Assembly: GCF_000427295.1 (NCBI RefSeq)
Contig: NZ_ATNM01000185.1
Span: 1-33,479, forward strand
Direction of reading: 5' to 3'
Length of the DNA stretch: 33,479 bases
Source of the DNA: Cyclobacterium qasimii M12-11B
Lineage (GTDB): Bacteria; Bacteroidota; Bacteroidia; Cytophagales; Cyclobacteriaceae
Shown here: positions 23,748 through 33,110 of the stretch, one piece after another
Layout of the letters: every line of letters starts with the position of its first letter
Position numbering within the stretch: the first letter of the stretch is position 1
The notes under the pieces: generated by a model
Told to the model about the DNA's origin: nothing
The model's input: the letters and a program-made list of their open reading frames with translations, nothing else
Database searches by the model: none
Translations under genes and position numbers: made by a program

Positions 23748-26303
23748 TTATCTGGTAGAAGCGTTATTTATAGTCTGCCCAAAAAACACTGCATTTAAAA
23801 ACATTTTATTTGTACCAAACCAATAAGCCCTAAAGTTAGGATTATCTACAAACCCAATGGTCTTTCCCTTTCCTTTACCTGAAATCTGAATCACTCCTTT
23901 GTTTTTCATCATTGCCAGATTGGTAGGGTGCACATAGCCACTTGCCAATGGGCTCTCGGCATACACCAATGGATTGGCATATGGATTACCTGAAGGCTCA
24001 AGGAATTGATTTCCTTGCTTAAAAACATGAATTTCGGCATTTTTATAGCCATAACCAATAGGGTGTGTGATGTCCAATTTCGCTTTGAAAATCGCCCCTC
24101 CAGTCACCTTCGCCCCTCTGGCATTTTCCAAGTCTGCATATTGTTTCTGACTGGTTGTGTCACTATAATCAGGATTTTGAAAATTGAAAACGGCTATATC
24201 ATTGTCTGCTAACCAATTCATCGCCGATCCCCTACTTATAAGTGTTCCTCCTTTTTGCACCCAGGATTTTAGCTTTTCGGCTTCTTTTTCTCCTAAGATA
24301 GAATAATCACCCGTTGGCAAAATAATTACATTGTACCTGTCAAGGTCTGCAACAGACATCCTATGGGTAGCCATTAATGTAATTGGGATTTCCATACGTT
24401 GATCAAAAAGGTGCCATATTTCTCCAGCATCAGCACTTCCGACACCATCATCCACTAAAAGTGCAATGGATGGTTTTTTCAATACACTTATGCTGGGAGA
24501 ACCAAGGTTTACACCTCCAGTTAGCCCAGTGGACAAGGCATAAATATTCACGCCAGTTTTCGCTGCTATTGTTTTGAGGTCCTCATAAAAGGCTTTGTCG
24601 GTCTTTTCGGAGTTGCCCTTTTCAACCAATATGGTGCCCCTTCCATAATTCTTCTTGTCTTTCGTTTGAAACTCTTTGTGACTCACTCTCAGCTGATAAC
24701 CAAGATCCATTAGCTTGTAGAGCGCTTTGGGTGTATAATATTCATCCCATTCGAAAGCATAACTGTAAGCCCCAGCCTCCCCAATCACTTTGCCTTCCTT
24801 GAAAGAAAGACCATTGCTTACATTTACTACTTTTGCCAGGTTTAGTATTTTGCTACTCAATGACAGGGAATTTAAATTGAATGCCATTGGCATGTTCCAA
24901 GTAGAAACATCGTAAAATAAACTGTCCTGAAAAGTTGTTCTGCTCTCAAACAAAGATTTAACAAGCCTGTACTGAGGTTGGTCTAAAGGAACAATGAAAG
25001 ATTTACCTGATTTAAAAGGCACACCATTTAGCGTAACATCCTCTTCGAGGCTATAAAGCTGTATATTATGTTGCAAAAGGATATCGGCAAAATGAAAGGT
25101 CCTTCCGTAATCCTCCATCGCTCCAAAGATTATGGCTTTGTCATCGTCCTCTGTATATTCAGTCTTGGCATCCTTATAAAAATCAGACATATAGGTATTC
25201 AACTCTACCCTCATATCCGTAGCCGCATCAAAGGATGAGAGTGCAGTGGTGAATTGGTTTCTGATAGTAAATGGAAAGGATATCTTACCATAATCACTCT
25301 CATGTAAGTTCCCTCTAGAAGAAGCTTGCTCAAATAGAATTCCTACAGCTCCCTGAATGTCAGGGTAGGTGGACCCTTTACCAAAATAGTAATCATCAAA
25401 ACTCTCCTTGGAGTAATAAAGGGACCCTATTTTGTCAAGGTATTTCGCATGGTAAGTTGCTATTTTCTCCGTCAGTTCAAAATTCTTTGCTGGTGTAAGT
25501 GGATTGTTTCGACTAGGAATCCCTGGTTGGAAAAAATAAGTATTGTCCGTCCCCATTTCATGAAAATCAAGGACAATATTAGGTAACCATTCCTGCAACT
25601 GAGCAATTCTACCTTTGGATTCAGGATGCTGCACAGGCAACCAGTCTCTATTCAAGTCAAACCAATAGTGGTTTGTTCTTCCTCTCGGCCATGCTTCGTT
25701 TAGCTCTCTATTGTTTCTGTCCCCATTTGGATAATAGCTTTTATGACTGTTTACCCATGACGCAAAACGATTTATCCCGTCAGGGTTAATGGCAGGATCA
25801 ATTAGCAATATGATATTCTCCAGGTCCTCTTCTATCTCCTTAGCAGCTGTAAAGTGGTAGGCAGAAAGGAGTGATGCATTCACGCCCGAGGCTTCGTTTC
25901 CATGAACCGAATGCCCCATGTACATTACCACAGGCATTCCTGCAAGATCGGATTTAAAATCAGGGTACCTCAAACCTCCCCTTTGCTCTTTTAGCTTATC
26001 AAGTTGTTTGATATTTTTAGGCGATGAAACAGCCAACATTATCAAAGGTCGCTTTTCATAAGTTTGGCCATAGGTAATTAAAGTAGCCTTCGGAGATTGA
26101 GCGGCTATGGCTTTGTAATATTGCACCACTTGGGTGTGATTTACGTGCCACTCTCCCACTTCAAAGCCTAGAATTGAAGAAGGCTTTGTTATTTCTTTGT
26201 CATAAGTAACGTCATCAGGAAGGTAATAATCTAGGTTAACATTCTGAGCACTAACCGAAAAAAACAGAAATAACAATATACTGCTAAATAGGCCTCTTTT
26301 CAT
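23748..26303 (-). CDS. Secreted M14-family zinc carboxypeptidase
   Basis: Exported peptidase, 851 residues, with a Sec signal (FFSVSA-Q). The M14 domain covers roughly residues 50-400 and keeps the zinc ligands H134 and E137 (HGNE) and H248 (DFHEMG), plus the candidate catalytic glutamate E325 in GILFEQASSRG. A long C-terminal part follows that includes a glutamine-amidotransferase-like Rossmann segment (ALLVDDGVGSADAGEIW to VIILPTGDY, near 610-670) of the kind seen in the large Bacteroidota members. It probably trims peptides in the periplasm or outside the cell. No operon partner is evident. Confidence 0.93.
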   Translation of the reverse strand: MKRGLFSSILLFLFFSVSAQNVNLDYYLPDDVTYDKEITKPSSILGFEVGEWHVNHTQVVQYYKAIAAQSPKATLITYGQTYEKRPLIMLAVSSPKNIKQLDKLKEQRGGLRYPDFKSDLAGMPVVMYMGHSVHGNEASGVNASLLSAYHFTAAKEIEEDLENIILLIDPAINPDGINRFASWVNSHKSYYPNGDRNNRELNEAWPRGRTNHYWFDLNRDWLPVQHPESKGRIAQLQEWLPNIVLDFHEMGTDNTYFFQPGIPSRNNPLTPAKNFELTEKIATYHAKYLDKIGSLYYSKESFDDYYFGKGSTYPDIQGAVGILFEQASSRGNLHESDYGKISFPFTIRNQFTTALSSFDAATDMRVELNTYMSDFYKDAKTEYTEDDDKAIIFGAMEDYGRTFHFADILLQHNIQLYSLEEDVTLNGVPFKSGKSFIVPLDQPQYRLVKSLFESRTTFQDSLFYDVSTWNMPMAFNLNSLSLSSKILNLAKVVNVSNGLSFKEGKVIGEAGAYSYAFEWDEYYTPKALYKLMDLGYQLRVSHKEFQTKDKKNYGRGTILVEKGNSEKTDKAFYEDLKTIAAKTGVNIYALSTGLTGGVNLGSPSISVLKKPSIALLVDDGVGSADAGEIWHLFDQRMEIPITLMATHRMSVADLDRYNVIILPTGDYSILGEKEAEKLKSWVQKGGTLISRGSAMNWLADNDIAVFNFQNPDYSDTTSQKQYADLENARGAKVTGGAIFKAKLDITHPIGYGYKNAEIHVFKQGNQFLEPSGNPYANPLVYAESPLASGYVHPTNLAMMKNKGVIQISGKGKGKTIGFVDNPNFRAYWFGTNKMFLNAVFFGQTINNASTR

Positions 26304-26402
26304 TTTTTGCTGGGGTTAATTACACGTAAATAAGCGTCGTGTTATTTCAGGGATCGAAATTTAGGATGTTTTTTTATAAATTGAACGGTCATTTATCAAA
26401 AC

Positions 26403-27296
26403 TTAGTTGAATATTTTTTTCAGGGCCTGGTTAAGATCTCCATATTCAAACTTGAATCCTGTTCCTTCTATTTTTTCATTACTGACTCTATTGCCACCCA
26501 AAACCATATTGGCCATTTCTCCAAGTCCAAGTTTCAAGGCAAAGGATGGAACACCTATATTAACGAAAGGTTTCCCTTTGTATTCAGCAGCCCTTTGGGT
26601 TAGCACTTTATTGGTAACAGGAACAGGTCCTACCGCATTATAAATCCCCGACACCCCATGATTTTCAAGGGCATATTCAATCATTCTGGATAAATCTTCA
26701 ATGAAGATCCAACTTAAATATTGATGTCCTGAACCTAAGGGGGCCGCTACTGGTGGTTTTAACATTTCCTTCAGCGCCCCTCCTTCTTTGGCCAATACTA
26801 TCCCTATACGAAAAGTAACCGTACGTATGTTTAATTCTTGAAATTTATCCGTGGCTTTCTCCCATTTCTTAACCACATCAGCCAAAAAATCATCTCCAGC
26901 TGGATCTCCCTCAAAAACCAGTTTTTCTCCTGTATCAAAACCATAGTAGCCTACAGCACTTGAACAGACTATCGCTTGTGGTTTTTTCTTGGCTTTTTTT
27001 AAAGCTTTATAGAGCAAATCACTGCTATCAATCCGGCTATCAAGAATTACTTTTTTTCGCTCCTCAGTCCACCTTTTGTCAGCTACTCCCGCTCCTGCCA
27101 GATGAATTACAGCATCTGCCCATTCTATTGCATCCTCCTCAATATCTCCTTTTTTTGGATCCCAAAAGAAGGATTTTTGAGAATGTTCATCCGGATTTCT
27201 ACTCAACCAAGCAACCTTTTTACCAATTGCTTCAAGCCTTTTTGTTATTGAAGCACCTACAAGTCCTGATCCTCCGGTAATTAGTATATGTTGCAT
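26403..27296 (-). CDS. TIGR01777-family SDR epimerase-like protein (YfcH type)
   Basis: Cytosolic NAD(P)-binding protein of 297 residues. It starts with the glycine-rich dinucleotide motif GGSGLVGASI, has VIHLAGAGVADKRWTEERK and SSAVGYYG, which are family signatures, and ends in the DUF1731 C-terminal region (SFALKLGLGEMANMVLGGNRV). The reaction is unknown for the family. It lies 99 bases downstream of the carboxypeptidase start on the same strand and looks independent. Confidence 0.93.
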   Translation of the reverse strand: MQHILITGGSGLVGASITKRLEAIGKKVAWLSRNPDEHSQKSFFWDPKKGDIEEDAIEWADAVIHLAGAGVADKRWTEERKKVILDSRIDSSDLLYKALKKAKKKPQAIVCSSAVGYYGFDTGEKLVFEGDPAGDDFLADVVKKWEKATDKFQELNIRTVTFRIGIVLAKEGGALKEMLKPPVAAPLGSGHQYLSWIFIEDLSRMIEYALENHGVSGIYNAVGPVPVTNKVLTQRAAEYKGKPFVNIGVPSFALKLGLGEMANMVLGGNRVSNEKIEGTGFKFEYGDLNQALKKIFN

Positions 27297-27703
27297 AATT
27301 AATTTACCCCAATTTTCTAAAATTCATCGAAACTAGGCTCCACAAAAATTATTCCATCTAGGCAATAGAATTAAAAAAGATCTTTAAGGGCTATAATATT
27401 TAGTCTTGGTTATAGGAAAGGCAATCATTAAAATGCACCATACACACTTAACACCTATGTAATTTCAAACTTCATTGTTATAATTTTAAGTCTGGAACAA
27501 GTCTTAATGTTTATAAATTAATATTTAAAAGTTTGTCTATATTTGCTTTTAATTGGGGGTAGTACTCAAACAAAAAGTGATTTGCCTGATTTATTATGGT
27601 AATTTGATATCACTTATTGGCTGCCCTTTCAAAGTCTCCTGCTTCACCAGTAATTAACTTAGGTCTGGGTCAATGGTATTTCAAGTTGTAAATTATTGGC
27701 TTC
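27297..27703. other. Intergenic region between SDR and CLC genes
   Basis: A 407-base AT-rich spacer for two divergent genes. It contains a candidate plus-strand promoter element and no convincing gene. I looked for a fluoride riboswitch because of the downstream transporter and saw no match to its GATGG core. Confidence 0.6.
27538..27545 (+). promoter_or_regulatory. Possible Bacteroidota -7 promoter element for the CLC gene
   Basis: TATATTTG matches TAnnTTTG exactly, about 158 bases before the CLC start. No TTG is present at the usual -33 spacing, so it is tentative. Confidence 0.35.
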
Positions 27704-29020
27704 ATGTCAAATAGGAACCGTAACCTACTTTTGTTTTCCAAATATATTTTTCAGGAACTGCTTCCTAATCTGGTCTTTACGGCCAAATGGTTGGTTTTAG
27801 CATTGGTCATTGGTACGCTTGTAGGTTCTGCTTCAGCTCTATTTCTAACTTCCCTAAACTGGGTAACGCAATACCGGGAGGCCAACATCTGGATCATACT
27901 ATTTTTACCTTTTGGAGGGTTTATCATTGGTTGGGTTTACCACCGATATGGCACTTCGGTAGTCAAAGGCAATAATCAATTACTAGAAGAATTTTATAAT
28001 CCTTTGAAAATAATACCTCTCAGAATGGCGCCATTGGTCCTCTTTGGAACACTTGTCACTCATCTCTTTGGAGGGTCTGCCGGCCGAGAGGGCACAGCTA
28101 TTCAAATGGGAGGTGCAATCGCGGATCAATTCACAAAATGGTTCAAGCTCACCAATCGAGACCGAAGGATGATCATTACCATAGGTGTGGCCGCAGGATT
28201 TGCCTCTGTATTTGGCACACCGCTGGCAGGAGCAGTTTTTGCCTTGGAATGGCTGATTGTTGGCAGGGTAAGGTACGAATCGATTCTGCCTGCCTTTCTT
28301 GCTGCCATAATCGCAAATTTTGCCTGCGAGGGCATCTGGTTAGTGCATCATACCCAATATTCAGTTCCAATGGTACCGCCATTTGATATCATCAATGTAC
28401 TATGGGTAATTCCTGCAGGGATATGTTTTGGATTGGCAGCCAGACTTTTTTCAAAATCCACCCATTTCTGGTCAAATTTCTTTAGCAATAAAATAAAGTA
28501 TCCTCCATTCAGACCCTTGGTAGGTGGAGTGATCATTGCCGCTTCAGTATTCATAATCGGCGACACGAAATACATAGGATTGGGCATTCCGACCATTGTC
28601 GACTCCTTTTCCCAAGATTTACCCTGGTATGATTTTTTGGTGAAAATTGCTAAAACTTCACTCACCCTGGGTTCCGGTTTTAAAGGGGGTGAAGTCACAC
28701 CATTGTTCTATACTGGAGCCACCCTTGGGAATGCATTGTCAGGCATCATCCCATTACCTGTTGCACTATTAGCAGGAATGGGTTTTGTGGGTGTTTTTTC
28801 TGGAGCCACCAACACTCCATTGGCCTGCACACTGATGGGAATTGAGCTTTTTGGCGCTCTCCCTGGTGTATATATTGGATTGGCTTGTGTTTTAGCCTAC
28901 CTATTCAGCGGCCACTCGGGCATTTACCATTCTCAGGTCATTGGCTCCCCAAAAAACGAAGGATTGTTAAAAAGAAAGGAAAAAAACTGGGTGAGCTATA
29001 AATACACAATTCCAAACTAA
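27704..29020 (+). CDS. CLC-family anion transporter, possibly a fluoride/proton antiporter
   Basis: Inner-membrane CLC protein of 438 residues with many hydrophobic helices. Hallmarks are GSAGREGTAIQ with the gating glutamate E129, and GSGFKGGEVTP at the GxFxP region. The usual chloride-binding GSGIP serine motif is absent; the matching stretch is KGNNQLLEE (residues 88-96). From memory, fluoride-selective CLC-F antiporters replace that serine by Met or Asn and have GREG followed by a non-proline residue, which fits N90/N91 and GREGT. A chloride channel label is the safe family name; fluoride export is an inference. The closing region (SHSGIYHSQ) is intact. Confidence 0.9.
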   Translation: MSNRNRNLLLFSKYIFQELLPNLVFTAKWLVLALVIGTLVGSASALFLTSLNWVTQYREANIWIILFLPFGGFIIGWVYHRYGTSVVKGNNQLLEEFYNPLKIIPLRMAPLVLFGTLVTHLFGGSAGREGTAIQMGGAIADQFTKWFKLTNRDRRMIITIGVAAGFASVFGTPLAGAVFALEWLIVGRVRYESILPAFLAAIIANFACEGIWLVHHTQYSVPMVPPFDIINVLWVIPAGICFGLAARLFSKSTHFWSNFFSNKIKYPPFRPLVGGVIIAASVFIIGDTKYIGLGIPTIVDSFSQDLPWYDFLVKIAKTSLTLGSGFKGGEVTPLFYTGATLGNALSGIIPLPVALLAGMGFVGVFSGATNTPLACTLMGIELFGALPGVYIGLACVLAYLFSGHSGIYHSQVIGSPKNEGLLKRKEKNWVSYKYTIPN

Positions 29021-29137
29021 AAGTAAATTTCCAGTAGTTTTATTGACACTATAACAAATTTTAAGGAAAAAATTTGTTCAAAGACACAACAAAGCAGAAC
29101 CTTTCAGCGTATTGACTTTGAATCGAATTTTATACCT

Positions 29138-29374
29138 ATGAACAATATTGCAGCAATGCGTAAGGCCATTGAAATTTTCCAGTCTTACGGTATACCTTTA
29201 ACTGGAAAGCAAAAAGCAGCCAACTTTTATTGTGATTTGAGGATGGACAAAATTTTTGTTTCTGGATTAATCTTCGAATTGGAATATGAGTTGAATAAAG
29301 AATTGGAAGACGACAAAGTCGCCCATATTCAAACACCATCAGAACTTATTGACACCTTGCTGAAGGCTTCGTAA
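29138..29374 (+). CDS. Acyl-carrier-protein-like small protein lacking the phosphopantetheine serine
   Basis: A 78-residue acidic helical protein. DLRMDKIFVSGLIFELEYEL followed by QTPSELIDTLL lines up by eye with the ACP pattern D-L-G-x-D-S-L...ELxxxLE...TVGDAVD. The modified serine is replaced by Lys38 in DLRMDK, so it cannot carry a 4'-phosphopantetheine arm there. It may be a degenerate carrier used as a scaffold or regulator. It follows the CLC gene by 117 bases on the same strand. The match is weak enough that an unrelated helical protein remains possible. Confidence 0.6.
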   Translation: MNNIAAMRKAIEIFQSYGIPLTGKQKAANFYCDLRMDKIFVSGLIFELEYELNKELEDDKVAHIQTPSELIDTLLKAS

Positions 29375-29713
29375 CTACTTTTTTAAAGGGTATTTTTATA
29401 TCCAAAAAAAGGGATAAATTCGTTTCATTTTTTTTATTCCTACAACTTCAAATTGTATAATTTGAAGAGTAATAACTTTTAAACCTTTCCCTAAAAAATA
29501 TCGGATATTCTTATCCAAAATAAGTAGCGCTACCAAAAATCTTCTTATTTCAAAAGCATTCCGTACTTATCGTATACCTAACAAATAAAAAGCTAGGTAA
29601 AACTTGAAATAAAACTCATTTTTCTCTTACTTATGCCTTTAACTCGAAATATGCACTAAAATACCTATTGCCTATTTTGGGTTTCTTTTCGAAAGTATTA
29701 ATAAACCCAGAGC
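29375..29713. other. Intergenic region upstream of the first Gfo/Idh/MocA gene
   Basis: A 339-base AT-rich spacer. It holds a strong inverted repeat near its start and short overlapping inverted repeats (GGATA-TTCT-TATCC at 29503-29516, CTTAT-CCAAA-ATAAG at 29510-29524). No gene is convincing. Confidence 0.6.
29446..29467. repeat. Inverted repeat, 9-bp arms
   Basis: CTTCAAATT-GTAT-AATTTGAAG is a perfect inverted repeat between the ACP-like gene and the oxidoreductase gene. It lacks a following T run, so an operator or RNA hairpin is more likely than an intrinsic terminator. Confidence 0.45.
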
Positions 29714-31180
29714 ATGAAAGAAAGAAGAGAGTTTATCAAAAAATCTATATTTGGCGCCAGTGGATTGACCATCGGAGCCATGAGCTTTAGTGCAAAATCT
29801 TACGGTTCAATTATTGGTGCGAACGACCGCTTTAGAATGGCCGTGTGTGGGGTAAATGGCCGTGGGAAATCGCATATTTCAAATTTTTCGGGGATGGACA
29901 ATGTCGAAATCGCCTATTTGGTCGATCCAGACAAGAATGTACTCAACCAACGTGTACAATCCCTTCGCGATGGAGATACTAAAAGCAACCGGGTAAAAGG
30001 TGAAGCAGATGTTCGCCGAGTTCTTGAAATGAAAGACATTGATGCCATCAGTGTGGCAACACCAAATAGCTGGCATTCCCTGATGGTGGTATGGGCGGCA
30101 CAGAATGGCAAACATTGCTATGTAGAAAAACCTGCCAGTCATGATGTCCACGAAGGGCGAATCGCTTTGGCCGCCGCCGAAAAATATGGCATAGTAGTTC
30201 AACATGGTGCTCAAAGGCGTAGTAGTGACGAATGGCGTGACCAGGTAAGTGATATCAAGTCAGGAAAATTTGGTAAAATGTTGGTTTCGCATGGCTTCGC
30301 TTGTAAGCCTAGAGAAGGTATAGGTTACAAACCAAATACTGCTCCTCCTAGTAATCTGGACTGGAACTTATGGAAAGGTCCAGCGGTAATCGACCAATAC
30401 AATGAAAACCTTGTTCATTATAATTGGCACTGGAACTGGCAAGTAGGTAATGGAGAATTGAACAATCAGGGAACACATCAACTTGACGTGGCCTACTGGG
30501 CACTTGATGATGAAGTGGCCAATACACACCCGGTAAGGGTAATGGCAATGGGTGGCAGGTTCAACTGGGATGACCAGGGCGAAACCCCTAACACCATGTT
30601 CGCTGTGGCACAATTTGCCAATGGTCAATATGTGTTTTTCAATGTAAGGAATGCAAACCATGAAGGTTATGTAAAAGAAGTAACCAACCGCTTCTATTTT
30701 GAGGATGGTGGCAAACTAATAGATGGCGAGTACAAGTCTCATAATGGAAGTCAGGCCCGAAAAGTAGAGGTAAAGAAAGTACCTATGACTCCGGGAGGGG
30801 CGTTTGGAAGCTTTGTAAACGCATGTCGTGCAAATGACCCTACAATGGCCAATGGCAATATGTTTGATGCCCATTACAGCTGTACTTTAGGTCACTTGAT
30901 GAACATCTCTTACAGAATGGGTGAAAAAGTACCTTTCAATGCGAAAGCTGGAAGCTTTGGTGACAATAAATTGGCTTTTGAAGAATTTATGAAGATCCAT
31001 GAAATCGCAAGAGATGGTATGGGAGTACCCGTGGACCAAGCAGATTATATCGTAGGCCCATGGCTGGAGTTTGATGGAGAATCAGAATTCTTTGTTGGAG
31101 ATAGATCAGTAGAAGCCAACAGGCTACTGTTTGATCCAAGGAGATCCGAATTTGATCTTCCCTCACCGGATAAAGTTTAA
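29714..31180 (+). CDS. Tat-exported Gfo/Idh/MocA-family oxidoreductase
   Basis: NAD(P)-dependent oxidoreductase of 488 residues. The N-terminus has a twin-arginine signal (ERREFIKKS, then a hydrophobic stretch), which fits export of a protein already loaded with nicotinamide cofactor. The Rossmann motif is CGVNGRGKSH and the family EKP motif is E138-K-P140 (VEKPASHD). The C-terminal alpha/beta domain has NNQGTHQLDVAYWAL and a conserved ending. Substrates in this family are sugars, inositols or sugar derivatives; this one is unknown. A terminator follows. Confidence 0.93.
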   Translation: MKERREFIKKSIFGASGLTIGAMSFSAKSYGSIIGANDRFRMAVCGVNGRGKSHISNFSGMDNVEIAYLVDPDKNVLNQRVQSLRDGDTKSNRVKGEADVRRVLEMKDIDAISVATPNSWHSLMVVWAAQNGKHCYVEKPASHDVHEGRIALAAAEKYGIVVQHGAQRRSSDEWRDQVSDIKSGKFGKMLVSHGFACKPREGIGYKPNTAPPSNLDWNLWKGPAVIDQYNENLVHYNWHWNWQVGNGELNNQGTHQLDVAYWALDDEVANTHPVRVMAMGGRFNWDDQGETPNTMFAVAQFANGQYVFFNVRNANHEGYVKEVTNRFYFEDGGKLIDGEYKSHNGSQARKVEVKKVPMTPGGAFGSFVNACRANDPTMANGNMFDAHYSCTLGHLMNISYRMGEKVPFNAKAGSFGDNKLAFEEFMKIHEIARDGMGVPVDQADYIVGPWLEFDGESEFFVGDRSVEANRLLFDPRRSEFDLPSPDKV

Positions 31181-31190
31181 AACAATTATA

Positions 31191-31224
31191 AAGGCTGTTT
31201 CTGAGAAGAAGCAGCCTTTTTTTT
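31191..31224 (+). terminator. Rho-independent terminator after the oxidoreductase gene
   Basis: Stem AAGGCTG / CAGCCTT (31191-31197 and 31212-31218) with further pairing of TTTCT to AGAAG inside, followed by a run of eight T. It also separates the convergent GNAT gene. Confidence 0.85.
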
Positions 31225-31240
31225 ATTTGGTTTTTGGCTA

Positions 31241-31657
31241 TCAATAAATCGGATCCTCGGGTACTGAAAGGTAACAGTGCGCATGCTTTTTCATCCCTAT
31301 TTTAGGGTAATAATCGATGGCTTTTGGCGCCGAAAGCAATATTAGATTGGCCAACGGAAATGTTGCTTTAGTTAGTTTCACAAGCATTTTCCCTATCCCC
31401 TGGTTTTGATAATCACTATGCACTGCCAAATCTGAAAGGTAAGTGCAATAACATTGATCAGAAACGGCCCTAGCAATGCCTACCAATTTACCTTCCTCCC
31501 TGGCAGTAAGAATCAAATCTGCATGGGCAAGCATTTTTTCCAAGCGCTCCAGATCCCCTACGGGTCTGCGTTCCCCAAGTGTAGAAGCGATAAGCAGCTT
31601 TTGAAAATCGACGGCATTTAATTCAGGCTCTGCCTGATAAGTAATGGAAGCTGACAT
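31241..31657 (-). CDS. GNAT-family N-acetyltransferase
   Basis: Cytosolic acetyl-CoA-dependent acyltransferase of 138 residues. The acetyl-CoA binding motif is QNQGIGKMLV, preceded by the strand YLSDLAVHSDY, and followed by ILLSAPKAIDYYPKIGM, typical for the small-molecule GNAT group. The substrate is unknown. It is convergent with the oxidoreductase upstream and divergent from the one downstream. Confidence 0.9.
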   Translation of the reverse strand: MSASITYQAEPELNAVDFQKLLIASTLGERRPVGDLERLEKMLAHADLILTAREEGKLVGIARAVSDQCYCTYLSDLAVHSDYQNQGIGKMLVKLTKATFPLANLILLSAPKAIDYYPKIGMKKHAHCYLSVPEDPIY

Positions 31658-31842
31658 TCGATCAGTATTTAGTTGCCCTATTTGTGTAAAGGTAAAAATA
31701 TTTTATTTTCCGTTTCCAGATAAAAAACAATATCTTGTAGTTAATGAATTTAACCTGGATTAAGGAATAGTTTTTGTGATTTTAGCCCATAATAGATTCA
31801 CTATTGCCTATTTCAAATTTAATCTTAAACCTAAAGCAGACC

Positions 31843-32964
31843 ATGACAAGCAGAAGAAACTTTTTACAGAAGCTGACCCTTTCCGCAGTTTCCCTTCCAC
31901 TGATTCCAAATTTCACTCCCAAAAAACAAACAACCATGAATAACAGTGCCAACAAAGCGGGTACCTTAAGAGTGGCCATTATGGGTTTGGGTGGCTATGC
32001 TACCCGTGTTGCCAAAGCCATGTTGGATTCCAAAAATGCCAAATTGGTAGGTTTGATAAGTGGCACTCCTTCTAAGATTAAAGATTGGCAAGCCACTTAC
32101 AATATTCCAGATAAAAATTGCTACAATTATGAAAACTTTGATGCCATTAAAGACAATCCAGATATCGATGCTGTCTACATCATCACTCCAAATGGCCTAC
32201 ACCACGATCAAACGCTAAGGGTAGCGGCGGCTGGAAAACACGTGATTTGTGAGAAACCAATGGCCATAAATGCCAAAGAAGGTAAAGAAATGGTAGATGC
32301 CTGTGACAAGGCAGGCGTAAAATTATTGGTAGGTTACCGCATGCACTTTGAACCAAATACCCTGGAAATAATTCGTTTGCGCGACAGTGGCGAATTTGGG
32401 GAGATTAAATTTTTTCAAGGGCTTACTGGATTTAGAATAGGTGATCCTACTCAGTGGCGGCTAGACAAAGAATTGGCAGGTGGAGGTGCCATGATGGACA
32501 TAGGGATCTATTCTATCAATGGGGCCCGGTACATGGTAGGCGAAGAACCAATTTGGGTAACCGCCCAAGAAACCAAAACGGATCCGGTAAAATTCAAGGA
32601 AGGCGTAGATGAAACCATCACCTTCCAATTTGGATTTCCAAGCGGGGTGATCTCATCCTGTCTATCCACTTATAGTACAAGCAATCTGGATAAGTTTTTC
32701 TTAAATGGCACCAAAGGCTTTGCTGAGATGCAGCCCTCCACAGGCTACGGCCCTATCAAAGCCTGGACCAATAAAGGCCCACTAAGCTTTCCCCATGTCG
32801 CCCATCAAACTGTCCAAATGGATAAAATGGCTGGAATTATTCTCAATGGGGAATCTGCTCAAATCCCAGTTGATGGAAAAGAAGGCCTAAAAGATTTAAT
32901 CATTATTGATGCCATTTACAAAGCCGTAAAAACGGGTAAGAAAGTGAAGATTGATTTGACTTAA
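31843..32964 (+). CDS. Tat-exported Gfo/Idh/MocA oxidoreductase (glucose-fructose oxidoreductase-like)
   Basis: A 373-residue oxidoreductase. The start at 31843 is preferred because it places the twin-arginine motif SRRNFLQK at residue 3; an ATG at 31804 only adds 13 residues. The Rossmann segment is IMGLGGYATRVA and the EKP motif is E137-K-P139 (CEKPMAINA). The C-terminal half has GGGAMMDIGIYSING and other glucose-fructose oxidoreductase-like features. Export by Tat with bound NADP is known for glucose-fructose oxidoreductase of Zymomonas. Substrate unknown. A terminator lies just downstream. Confidence 0.93.
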   Translation: MTSRRNFLQKLTLSAVSLPLIPNFTPKKQTTMNNSANKAGTLRVAIMGLGGYATRVAKAMLDSKNAKLVGLISGTPSKIKDWQATYNIPDKNCYNYENFDAIKDNPDIDAVYIITPNGLHHDQTLRVAAAGKHVICEKPMAINAKEGKEMVDACDKAGVKLLVGYRMHFEPNTLEIIRLRDSGEFGEIKFFQGLTGFRIGDPTQWRLDKELAGGGAMMDIGIYSINGARYMVGEEPIWVTAQETKTDPVKFKEGVDETITFQFGFPSGVISSCLSTYSTSNLDKFFLNGTKGFAEMQPSTGYGPIKAWTNKGPLSFPHVAHQTVQMDKMAGIILNGESAQIPVDGKEGLKDLIIIDAIYKAVKTGKKVKIDLT

Positions 32965-33016
32965 AAGAACATCTAAATATTAAGCCAATAGTCATTTAGC
33001 TGTATGTCGAGTTATG

Positions 33017-33047
33017 TCCCAAAGGAGAAATTCTTTGGGATTTTTTT
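33017..33047 (+). terminator. Rho-independent terminator
   Basis: Stem TCCCAAAG / CTTTGGGA (33017-33024 and 33033-33040) with an 8-base loop, followed by seven T. It lies 53 bases after the oxidoreductase stop. Confidence 0.85.
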
Positions 33048-33110
33048 GACTTAGAAATTTATTGCAAACGAAAATAGATCCCCAAAAACCACCTTAAGAA
33101 CAAACCCAAA

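Noticed and set aside
23740-23760. Hairpin TTCTACC/GGTAGAA as terminator of the carboxypeptidase gene
   Set aside because: The stop codon lies in the loop and no T run follows on the minus strand.
27546-27703. Fluoride riboswitch upstream of the CLC gene
   Set aside because: The conserved GATGG and downstream core of the fluoride motif could not be found by eye.
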